The position numbers and the translations under genes were made by a program. A model generated the notes under the pieces. It searched no databases, was not told where the DNA came from, and worked only from the letters and a program-made list of their open reading frames with translations. A stretch of 5,059 bases of DNA from positions 1 through 5,059 of the forward strand of contig JASFTV010000277.1 in NCBI GenBank assembly GCA_050050615.1. Direction: 5' to 3'. Origin of the DNA: JASFTV01 sp050050615 (GTDB lineage Bacteria; Desulfobacterota; DSM-4660; Desulfatiglandales; HGW-15). Each line of letters begins with the position of its first letter. The first letter of the stretch is position 1. Below are positions 1-5,059 of this stretch, one piece after another.

Positions 1-1115
1 TCCGGGCCCTGGCCAATGGACAAAATCACCCAGTCCCCTTCCAACTCAAGAATGGAGGCCTCATCATAGGTGGGATTAAACCGGCCTTCTCGGTCCAACA
101 CGGACGTGCACTTCGCAAATTCGATCCTATTGACCCTGCCCCCCTTTTCCAGGATACGCCTGGGCCCCCAACCGTTTTGGAAGAGGATGCCCTCCTCCAG
201 GGCGTCTTCACACTCCCCCGCATGGGCGGGCATTTGATCCCGTTGCTCCAGACAGATAAGCTCCACGGTTTCTGATCCCAGCCTTCGGGCATTCAAGGCG
301 GCATCAATCGCCACATTCCCTCCTCCAATGATGACGGCCTTTCCCGGGAGTTCTGTGATCATCCCTCGTCGAACCGCCTTGAGGAAGTCCACACCCAAGA
401 GAACCCCTTCAAGTCCAATGCCCGGAATATCCAGGCTCAGACTCCGTTGAGCCCCTGAGGCAAGAAAGACGGCCTTGTAGGAGGCCCGAAGTTTCTGGAA
501 CCCCTCCCCGTCGATACGCGTTCCTTTCCGATCGCGGATTCCTAAAGAGAGGATGCGTTCCAGATCTCTCTCCAATGCCTTTTGGGGCAAACGATACTGG
601 GGAATGCCCCACCGCAGGAGTCCACCCAATTCCTCTTCTTCCTCGATCAACGTCACGGGATGTCCCATCCTGGCCAGGTGATAGGCTGCTGAAAGCCCGG
701 CCGGTCCTGAGCCTACCACCGCCACTGGATAGTCTCGACCAGCATTCGTCAAGGGGACAGGCTCCGCCGTTCCATATTCAGAGGCCGCCCGTTCCAGGGC
801 ACGGATCCAAACCATACCGTCCCATTGACCCCGATTGCACTGGATCTCACACGGGTGATAACACACCCTGCCGCACACTCCTGGCAAAGGGCTTTCCTCC
901 AGAAATACCCTCAGGGCTCCGTCAAAATCCCCCTGTGCGGCCTCGCGCAGGGCACGAGGAATGGGGTTTCCGGCTGGACAAGATATTCGACAGGGAGAAA
1001 CCTTTTCGCAGTGCTCTGGTCGCCTGCTATCCCATGTCCCTGTCTTGAACACCTCGGTCGTGGAACGCGATATGGGAATGATTTTTTCCGGGTCAATGCA
1101 TCGTAGTGTAGTCAT
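1..1115 (-). CDS. GltD/NfnB-like FAD- and NAD(P)-binding Fe-S oxidoreductase (3' end outside window)
   Basis: The frame is open for 371 codons from ATG at 1115 to the left edge, with no stop, so the C-terminus is missing. Domains in order: an N-terminal [4Fe-4S] domain with C36, C42, C46 (in PCRISCPAG) and C81, C85, C89, C93 (in VCGRVCYHPCEIQCNRG); an FAD-binding Rossmann motif GSGPAG at 135-140 followed by an acidic strand end and GGLLRWGIP at 164-172; a second nucleotide-binding motif IIGGGNVAIDAA at 262-273, the NAD(P)H site; and the late family motif ILSIGQGP at the edge. This order is that of glutamate synthase small subunit, NfnB/NfnL and the N-terminal half of dihydropyrimidine dehydrogenase. 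With no glutamate synthase large subunit nearby and a 2-oxoacid oxidoreductase gamma gene just upstream, I infer electron transfer between NAD(P)H and ferredoxin or the oxidoreductase, in the cytoplasm. The start at 1115 has GGTGAG 7 nt upstream, overlapping the stop of the preceding gene. An in-frame ATG at 1130 is the alternative. The family is secure; the substrate is not. Confidence 0.9.
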   Translation of the reverse strand, partial: MTTLRCIDPEKIIPISRSTTEVFKTGTWDSRRPEHCEKVSPCRISCPAGNPIPRALREAAQGDFDGALRVFLEESPLPGVCGRVCYHPCEIQCNRGQWDGMVWIRALERAASEYGTAEPVPLTNAGRDYPVAVVGSGPAGLSAAYHLARMGHPVTLIEEEEELGGLLRWGIPQYRLPQKALERDLERILSLGIRDRKGTRIDGEGFQKLRASYKAVFLASGAQRSLSLDIPGIGLEGVLLGVDFLKAVRRGMITELPGKAVIIGGGNVAIDAALNARRLGSETVELICLEQRDQMPAHAGECEDALEEGILFQNGWGPRRILEKGGRVNRIEFAKCTSVLDREGRFNPTYDEASILELEGDWVILSIGQGP

Positions 1116-1123
1116 ATCATCTC

Positions 1124-1732
1124 TCACCATTGTTGAGTGAAGCTCCCCGCGCCATTCACCCCCGCCCTTCCGGACGGGGCTCTCTGCCGCGGTTTTTGTA
1201 GACTCAGATTGGCATACCCTTGACGAACCGCCTCGACGTTCTTTTCCTTGTTGGCGGGAACCATTTCCTCGACCGCATCAATCACGTCGTCCAAGGGTGG
1301 ACGACCTGTCAAGCGACAATAGGCACCCAGAACCGTGCTGTTGATCACATGGCCAAGACCCAGTTTTGCAGCAATAGCTGTTGCGTCCACAAGACCGAGA
1401 TCAAATCCAGAGAGCTCCTGGAACGCCTTTATCGTCTTGTCAGTGCTCACCAGGATTCGTGAGCCTTGGCGCATTAAAGCGCGAAGTTCACCCGGGTTGA
1501 GCAGGCTCTCATCAAAACAAAGGAGTTCATTAGGGTGTTTGATCTCGCATTTCAGGAGAACCTTTTCCTTATCCACACGGAGAAAACTGACAACCGGTGC
1601 TCCCCGCCTCTCGCCCCCGAATAGAGAATAACACTGCGGGTGCATCCCCGCCCTAAAGAAAGCCAGGCCGAGCATCTGGGATGCCATGACGACGCCTTGG
1701 CCTCCTCGCCCGTGAAACTTGATCTCATGCAT
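1124..1732 (-). CDS. 2-oxoacid:ferredoxin oxidoreductase, gamma subunit (porG/korC/vorC type)
   Basis: This 202-residue protein is a complete gamma domain of the pyruvate/2-oxoacid:ferredoxin oxidoreductase family, which in multi-subunit enzymes joins the thiamine-diphosphate alpha and beta subunits. The hallmarks are GRGGQG at residues 8-13 near the N-terminus, YSLFGGERRGAPV at 35-47, and INSTVLGAY at 130-138. The usual gamma length is about 180-200 residues, so it is full length; the last 20 or so residues are a low-complexity tail. The frame is open upstream to 1801, but those 23 extra residues resemble nothing in the family. Family members start with a sequence like MHEIKFHGRGGQG, and GAGGA at 1739-1743 sits 6 nt before ATG 1732, so I chose 1732. 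Its stop lies inside the ribosome-binding site of the next gene, indicating one transcript. No alpha, beta or delta subunit is visible; they probably lie beyond coordinate 1. The substrate (pyruvate, 2-oxoglutarate, branched-chain or other 2-oxoacid) cannot be read from the gamma subunit alone. Confidence 0.92.
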   Translation of the reverse strand: MHEIKFHGRGGQGVVMASQMLGLAFFRAGMHPQCYSLFGGERRGAPVVSFLRVDKEKVLLKCEIKHPNELLCFDESLLNPGELRALMRQGSRILVSTDKTIKAFQELSGFDLGLVDATAIAAKLGLGHVINSTVLGAYCRLTGRPPLDDVIDAVEEMVPANKEKNVEAVRQGYANLSLQKPRQRAPSGRAGVNGAGSFTQQW

Positions 1733-1973
1733 TTTTCGTCCTCGACTCACTCCCGCTTGCGCGAACCAAGATTTCATGAAATTCCGCATCCCGTTCCACA
1801 AAGGCCTTTGGGTTTCCTCCGTTCACCTCTCTCTTTGAAACGACGAGATTCTCCTCCAAGGCCTGGAGCTCTTTTGGGGTGATCCGCTTCATCGCCCAGC
1901 GTGCGGCCAGCGTCTCGTTGATGGTTCGAATTTCACGGATTTCTTCCACTTCATCGTAAAAGACCTCACACAC
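1725..1973 (-). pseudogene. Truncated GntR/FadR-type regulator: partial FCD domain only
   Basis: This 82-codon frame reads like the first half of an FCD (FadR C-terminal) ligand-binding domain. It shows a helix with EIREIRTINETLAARWA, then KRITPKELQALEENL, then GNPKAFVERDAEFHEILVRASG. The last holds the D-x-x-F-H-x-x-L-x-x-A-S-G pattern, whose Asp and His help bind metal or ligand in the family. A working GntR/FCD protein has about 220-240 residues with an N-terminal winged helix. Here that DNA-binding part is absent: the same frame upstream of 1973 is unlike a wHTH and reaches a stop at 2058-2060, and I found no wHTH in the other two frames. The rest of FCD after ASG is also missing. The frame ends in a TGA that overlaps the gamma-subunit start by 8 nt. 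No Shine-Dalgarno site precedes GTG 1973 or the internal ATG at 1892. I infer a decayed remnant of a regulator that once stood beside the oxidoreductase operon. A small expressed FCD-like peptide is possible but less likely. Confidence 0.68.
1739..1743 (-). promoter_or_regulatory. Ribosome-binding site that fixes the gamma-subunit start
   Basis: GAGGA on the minus strand ends 6 nt before ATG 1732. It supports that start over the longer frame beginning at 1801. The site lies inside the 3' end of the FCD-domain remnant. Confidence 0.65.
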
Positions 1974-2033
1974 AAAAAAGAACCGGAAATTGAAAGGGTA
2001 AGAGGCTGTTTTAGAGGTTGGCTTTCGTGGGTG

Positions 2034-2088
2034 AAAAATGCAAGGGGAAGCGTGTTCTCACTTCTCAGGCTCAAGAAGGAATCCCCCT
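2034..2088 (-). terminator. Possible Rho-independent terminator after smsB
   Basis: On the minus strand, 8 nt after the smsB stop, AGGGGGA (2088-2082) can pair with TCCCCTT (2048-2042) over 7 bp including one G-U. An inner CTTCT/AGAAG hairpin (2078-2074 with 2065-2061) sits between them. Five T residues (2038-2034) follow after a 3-nt gap. The position is right for ending the smsCB transcript. The long interior and short T run make it weaker than a textbook terminator. Confidence 0.35.
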
Positions 2089-2095
2089 CCAATGG

Positions 2096-3319
2096 CTACA
2101 TCATGTCTTTGTCGCTCTGTTCAATCGCTCTGTCTATTTCCGCCTTTAATTGGGAGGGCAATCCCGGAATGTCGACGCTGAGAAAACCCCGAACAATCGT
2201 GGACGTGGCCTCATCTTCACTGAGACCTCTGGACATCAGATAGGCGATCTCTTCCTGCGCAATCTTGCCTACCGCCGCTTCATGGGACATCTCGACGCCA
2301 TCCACACGCCCCTCCAGTTCCGGAACGGCATGAATGAGCCCGCCGTTGAGAAGCAGGCCCCGGCACTCCAGATGGGCCCTAATCTCCGGAACTTCCCCGA
2401 TCAAGTGACCCCTGGCAATAATATTTCCGCCATTACTGATGGCACGGGTCACAATTTCCGCTCGATTCCCCTGTTCCTTGAGTAAGACTCTGCCGCCAAG
2501 ATCATACTCGGAACCAGGGCTGCCCACAATGATACTATAAAAGCGGGTGACCGCATCTTTTCCAACCAGATGCGTGGTGGGATACATCTGCAATGAACGA
2601 ACCGGTTTCATACAGATGTAGTTATTCAAGAAAAGACCACCCTCTTCCACCCTGGCCACGGAGCGTGGACGGACCATCATGTCCACTGCCCAGTTGTGAA
2701 TCATTGTAAATGAGAGCTTTGCATTTTTCTTTACAAAAAACTCTGAGATGCCCACGTGGGTCCCTTTCCTCATATGGGGTGATGTGGAGCAACCGGTGAT
2801 AATATGGAGTTCTGAATCTTCTTCTGCGATGATGATATTATGGATATTTTGCTGTAACCCTTCCTTGTCCAGGTAAAGACACGCCTGCACGGGATAGATG
2901 GACGTGCTCCCTGGTAATGATCGTATGACGTAACCATCATGCAGCCCTAATTCTGCTGCGGCCGTGTACTTATCCGTATCCACGGCCACAAGCTTCCAAT
3001 AATACTCGCGGATCCAGTCTTGCTCCAGTGCCTTTCGGATGGGAAGGACTTCGATCCCATCCTGCTGGGCATGGCAATGGATGACCGATGTATCTTTCTG
3101 GAAAAAGGTGCCGGAGCGTTCCTTTTGCGTGACGTCCAGCCCTGCCATGATGAGTCGCTGTTGCTCTTCCTGAGGCAGTGCACAGAGCTCCTCATCCGCC
3201 AGATACGCATGAGGCACGGGCGCCTGATCAAATTCATCCAAATTGATATCTTCGCCTAGGGCCGCCTTTTTACTTGCAGCCTTTTTAGCCCTTTGCTTCA
3301 GTTCATCAAGTTGATGCAT
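2096..3319 (-). CDS. smsB: SmsB: SufB/SufD-family Fe-S cluster assembly scaffold of the minimal SUF-like system
   Basis: This 407-residue protein belongs to the SufB/SufD family. With the SufC-like ATPase it should form the scaffold on which Fe-S clusters are assembled in the cytoplasm. It has a charged helical N-terminus (about residues 1-100, including a YYWKLV stretch near 107), then the long beta-helix SufBD core. C-terminal hallmarks are PELEG (333-337), MSHEAAVGKIAQEEI (344-358, with the conserved H346 and E347) and YLMSRGLSEDEA (360-371), the segment that docks on SufC. Other conserved-looking features are TGCSTSPH (C177) and HLECRGLL (C319). There is one scaffold gene, not separate sufB and sufD, which together with smsC fits the SMS (SufB1C1) system of anaerobic bacteria and archaea. 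ATG 3319 was chosen because GAGGAG (3328-3333) lies 8 nt upstream; GTG 3328 would sit almost on that site. The gene overlaps smsC by 22 nt, implying translational coupling. No separate cysteine desulfurase is present in the window. Confidence 0.93.
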   Translation of the reverse strand: MHQLDELKQRAKKAASKKAALGEDINLDEFDQAPVPHAYLADEELCALPQEEQQRLIMAGLDVTQKERSGTFFQKDTSVIHCHAQQDGIEVLPIRKALEQDWIREYYWKLVAVDTDKYTAAAELGLHDGYVIRSLPGSTSIYPVQACLYLDKEGLQQNIHNIIIAEEDSELHIITGCSTSPHMRKGTHVGISEFFVKKNAKLSFTMIHNWAVDMMVRPRSVARVEEGGLFLNNYICMKPVRSLQMYPTTHLVGKDAVTRFYSIIVGSPGSEYDLGGRVLLKEQGNRAEIVTRAISNGGNIIARGHLIGEVPEIRAHLECRGLLLNGGLIHAVPELEGRVDGVEMSHEAAVGKIAQEEIAYLMSRGLSEDEATSTIVRGFLSVDIPGLPSQLKAEIDRAIEQSDKDMM

Positions 3320-4062
3320 CGCACACACTCCTCATATCCAGATTCAGCCACGCATTTCAAGATGTCCCGGGGATTACTTACACAGCTTAATTTTCCGTTA
3401 TACAGCACCTGCCCTTTATCAGCCGCCACGTAATCAAGGATATATCCCGTATGGGTAATTATGAGCCCCATTTTTGTCCGTTCAAGTCTCATTTGCATCT
3501 TGGATTTTTCTTTCTCCATAGGAAAGTCTTTCTGCAATAAATAGGCGATTGTCTCGCCGACCAGGGAAATATTCTCCATATCAACCCCGGATTCCGGCTC
3601 ATCGAAAAGCATCAAGTCCGGGTCTTGTGCCATGAGCTGAAGGAGTTCCGAGCGCTTGATTTCACCCCCGGAGAATCCAGCATTCACGTCCCTGTCCAGA
3701 AACTCCCCGAAATTGACCCTGCGAGCCAACATCTCTCCATCCACCTCCCCTTTTGCGCACATTTGAAGCATCTGCCGGGTCTTTAGTCCGTTTATGGTAG
3801 GCGGTCTCTGATAAGACATGCCAATGCCCAACTGGGCCCGTTCGTTGATGGGCATGTGGGTGATGTCTTCCCCTCTAAACATGATTTTGCCGGTCACTAT
3901 CTTGTATTGAGGATAACCCATGATCGTCATGAGAAGGGATGTCTTTCCAGAGCCATTTGGACCAAAAAGGACATGTGTTTCACCGGCTTGGATGTCCAGC
4001 TCAATGCGCTGCAGTATGACCTTTTCGCCAACTTCCACCCTTAAGTCTTCTATTTGTAACAT
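3298..4062 (-). CDS. smsC: SmsC: SufC-like ABC ATPase of Fe-S cluster assembly
   Basis: This 254-residue protein is a soluble ABC-type ATPase with no membrane segments, as expected for SufC-family proteins that drive conformational change in a SufB/D scaffold. All motifs are present in order: Walker A GPNGSGKT (34-41), Q-loop Q85 in MSYQRPP, signature FSGGE (130-134), Walker B LMLFDE (150-155) with the D-loop SGVD, and H-loop H204 in ITHTG. Features that look specific to the minimal system are a charged Lys/Glu/Met-rich stretch at about 177-198 between the D-loop and H-loop, and a cysteine-bearing C-terminus (C227, C237, C246, C249, the last two as C-V-R-C). The start is well supported: GGAGGAG lies 7 nt upstream of ATG 4062. 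The gene is first in the smsC-smsB pair, about 40 nt after a probable transcription start. An ABC transporter ATPase is unlikely because the partner is a SufBD protein and no permease is nearby. Confidence 0.95.
   Translation of the reverse strand: MLQIEDLRVEVGEKVILQRIELDIQAGETHVLFGPNGSGKTSLLMTIMGYPQYKIVTGKIMFRGEDITHMPINERAQLGIGMSYQRPPTINGLKTRQMLQMCAKGEVDGEMLARRVNFGEFLDRDVNAGFSGGEIKRSELLQLMAQDPDLMLFDEPESGVDMENISLVGETIAYLLQKDFPMEKEKSKMQMRLERTKMGLIITHTGYILDYVAADKGQVLYNGKLSCVSNPRDILKCVAESGYEECVRCINLMN
3328..3333 (-). promoter_or_regulatory. Ribosome-binding site that decides the smsB start
   Basis: GAGGAG on the minus strand ends 8 nt before ATG 3319, inside the smsC coding region. It favours this ATG over the in-frame GTG at 3328, which has only 1 nt of spacing from the GAGGAG core. 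Confidence 0.6.
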
Positions 4063-4109
4063 GGCGTTTCTCCTCCCATGGTTTGTGACTGTTAATGCTT
4101 TATCTTAGG

Positions 4110-4138
4110 AGCGTAACAGATCCCCAAATGGTTGACAA
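4110..4138 (-). promoter_or_regulatory. Probable sigma70-type promoter of smsCB
   Basis: On the minus strand, TTGTCA (4138-4133, five of six matches to TTGACA) is followed after 17 nt by TACGCT (4115-4110, three of six matches to TATAAT). An extended -10 style TGT stands just before the -10. The predicted start near 4103 would give a 5' leader of about 40 nt before the strong ribosome-binding site and ATG 4062. It was found by eye; no start-site data are available. Confidence 0.45.
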
Positions 4139-4173
4139 ACGCTTTTTGGGTTGCCTGCACAGGTGCGTTTGCC
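4134..4173 (-). repeat. Inverted repeat overlapping the -35 box of smsCB, candidate operator
   Basis: CAAACGC (4136-4142 on the plus strand) and GCGTTTG (4165-4171) form a perfect 7-bp inverted repeat. On the minus strand it extends to 9 pairs with one G-U. The arms are centred 29 bp apart, close to three helical turns. Between them lies a short near-palindrome, CCTGCACAGG. One arm covers the -35 box, so a repressor or an Fe-S-sensing regulator could act here. It does not match an IscR site that I know. Confidence 0.35.
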
Positions 4174-4426
4174 TTGGATGGAAGCTAATAGCAACTTTTT
4201 TCTCACTGATTGAGGAGAGCAACAGGTTCTGTTCACCCGCCTTATTCATTGAACATGGCTTTTGTACGAGAAATCTCCTTTTCGCTACCCTTTGTTAAGC
4301 TGAGCTTTACCCATAAGTCGCGTGCTGGACACCGGGGGTAGAGATATGTTTTACACAATCCCCAACTGCATCCAGCAAAAAAATGTGGGACATGTTCACT
4401 TTGTTAAAGGGCGGAGAAGGGATTTG
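4174..4426. other. Intergenic stretch without recognisable genes
   Basis: About 250 bases with no credible coding frame, tRNA or known riboswitch that I can see. The reading frames that cross it lack family features and ribosome-binding sites. A 9-base direct repeat, CTTTGTTAA, occurs at 4290-4298 and 4400-4408. I could not identify a convincing second promoter. The region could hold an unrecognised small RNA, but I have no positive evidence for one. Confidence 0.4.
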
Positions 4427-4457
4427 TTGGACCCCTTTGAACTTGTCAGGGTCTCAA
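4427..4457 (-). terminator. Possible hairpin after the metallo-beta-lactamase-fold gene
   Basis: Twenty nucleotides after the stop, the minus strand can fold as TTG-A-GACCC paired with GGGTC-CAA, giving 8 bp with one bulged A around a 14-nt loop. No T run follows, so it would not be a classical intrinsic terminator. It could be a Rho-dependent end or an mRNA 3' stabiliser. Confidence 0.3.
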
Positions 4458-4476
4458 TTTATATGAAATGAGTGGA

Positions 4477-5059
4477 TCAGGCCAGGAACTGCGCCCACTG
4501 TCTCGCTGTATTCAGGATATACCCGGCCGGCAGACCCTTGACAACCCTGTTGTGGCCGGGCAATAGAATATCCACGTCCAGCTCACCGAGTCGCATCAAA
4601 GAGTCCTTGAGTTTCGAACCGTTTGCGCTGTGAAGGTCAAACCGCCCGATCGCATAATCAGCGTAGACCACATCTCCGGGGATAAGGACCATCTTTTCGC
4701 CATTGTAGAGCGCAATACTCCCGGCAGAGTGTCCGGGAACGTGTAAGACCTCCCATTCCATGTCCCCTATTTCCAATTTTTCGCCTCCCCGGAGTCTGTT
4801 CTGCACTTTGAATGTAAAATGACCCGGATTGAGGCCATACTGCATCTGGCACATACTGCGGAACATGTCCATGCCATAGACGGTTCTCTCATCCCCCTTC
4901 TCTAAAGCTTCCGCTTCATCCATGTGCACCCACAGCTCCGCATGGGGAATCTGTTCCTGAATCTCAGCAAGACAACCGATGTGATCCAGATGGGTGTGGG
5001 TCATAATAATTCGCTTTACATCCTCAATCCTGATCCCCAAATTCCGGATGGCCTCCACC
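4477..5059 (-). CDS. Metallo-beta-lactamase-fold hydrolase (5' end outside window)
   Basis: The C-terminal 193 or so residues of an MBL-fold metallohydrolase are visible; the frame runs off the right edge. The codon at 5058 is GTG but is probably internal, since the first strands of the fold are missing. The two-metal site is intact: H-T-H-L-D-H (visible residues 21-26), HVPGHSAGS with His110, IPGDVVY with Asp129, and LLPGH with His169. The GRFDL after the metal-bridging Asp and the LDVDILLPGHN ending are typical of the glyoxalase II-like hydrolase branch, which includes thioesterase-like and hydroxyacylglutathione hydrolase-like enzymes. It is probably a soluble cytoplasmic enzyme binding Zn or Fe. 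There is no flavodoxin or rubredoxin domain after the MBL domain, so it is not a flavodiiron protein. The substrate cannot be told. A 414-bp gap separates it from smsC, so it is probably a separate transcription unit. Confidence 0.9.
   Translation of the reverse strand, partial: VEAIRNLGIRIEDVKRIIMTHTHLDHIGCLAEIQEQIPHAELWVHMDEAEALEKGDERTVYGMDMFRSMCQMQYGLNPGHFTFKVQNRLRGGEKLEIGDMEWEVLHVPGHSAGSIALYNGEKMVLIPGDVVYADYAIGRFDLHSANGSKLKDSLMRLGELDVDILLPGHNRVVKGLPAGYILNTARQWAQFLA

Noticed and set aside
575..1048. 157-codon plus-strand open frame.
   Set aside because: It lies antisense to the flavoprotein gene, whose Fe-S and FAD motifs are clear in the minus frame. The plus product is Pro/Arg/Ser-rich with no family features or ribosome-binding site.
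1733..1801. 23-residue N-terminal extension of the gamma subunit.
   Set aside because: The frame is open, but the extension overlaps the FCD remnant in another frame, matches nothing in the family, and a good ribosome-binding site precedes ATG 1732.
1889..2092. 67-codon minus-strand frame between smsB and the FCD remnant, considered as the missing wHTH domain.
   Set aside because: The translation shows no helix-turn-helix pattern of a GntR protein and its last third is antisense-like sequence overlapping the FCD frame.
2150..2485. 111-codon plus-strand open frame.
   Set aside because: Antisense to the C-terminal core of smsB, no recognisable domain and no Shine-Dalgarno site; a shadow frame.
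4095..4298. 67-codon plus-strand frame in the gap upstream of smsC.
   Set aside because: Cys-rich and unlike known proteins, with no ribosome-binding site, and it runs through the predicted smsCB promoter and inverted repeat.
4477..5058. GTG at 5058 as the true start of the metallo-beta-lactamase-fold gene.
   Set aside because: The first strands of the fold, which precede the HxHxDH motif by more than 20 residues in this family, would be missing, so the gene most likely begins beyond the right edge.
1..5059. CRISPR array, tRNA, rRNA, insertion sequence or attachment site.
   Set aside because: I found no regularly spaced repeats, no tRNA-like cloverleaf, no rRNA signature, and no transposase or integrase sequence on either strand.

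Overview
The window looks like a stretch of chromosome from an anaerobic bacterium with mid-range GC content. Shine-Dalgarno sites and a sigma70-like promoter argue for Bacteria. A 2-oxoacid:ferredoxin oxidoreductase subunit next to a minimal two-gene iron-sulfur assembly system suggests a strict anaerobe, perhaps a sulfate-reducing or syntrophic lineage such as Desulfobacterota. That placement is inference; no rRNA or other phylogenetic marker is present. Every gene I can support lies on the minus strand, so the layout below runs from high to low coordinates, in the direction of transcription.

(1) 5059-4477: the 3' part of a metallo-beta-lactamase-fold hydrolase gene whose 5' end is outside the window, followed by a possible hairpin. 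(2) 4476-4063: a 414-bp non-coding region. It carries a plausible sigma70 promoter for the next operon and an inverted repeat overlapping its -35 box. (3) 4062-2096: two overlapping genes, a SufC-like ABC ATPase (smsC) and a SufB/SufD-family scaffold (smsB). This is the SUF-like minimal (SMS, SufB1C1) iron-sulfur cluster assembly pair of anaerobes. (4) 2095-1733: a short region with a possible terminator and a remnant of a GntR/FadR-type regulator. Only part of the FCD ligand-binding domain is left. (5) 1732-1124: the gamma subunit of a 2-oxoacid:ferredoxin oxidoreductase. (6) 1115-1: the N-terminal 371 codons of an FAD/NAD(P)-binding iron-sulfur oxidoreductase related to GltD, NfnB/NfnL and the N-terminal half of dihydropyrimidine dehydrogenase. 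It has no stop before the window edge, so a search for closed reading frames misses it.

The genes make functional sense together. SmsC and SmsB would build Fe-S clusters, and the downstream oxidoreductase genes encode or belong to Fe-S enzymes. The pairing of a 2-oxoacid oxidoreductase gamma subunit with a GltD/NfnB-like flavoprotein suggests a complex that exchanges electrons between 2-oxoacid oxidation, ferredoxin and NAD(P)H. The remaining subunits (alpha, beta, delta ferredoxin) would be expected just beyond coordinate 1. I see no CRISPR array, tRNA, rRNA, insertion sequence or phage gene. The most unusual items are the truncated FCD regulator directly abutting the gamma-subunit gene, and sequence features of SmsB and SmsC that differ from classical SufB and SufC.
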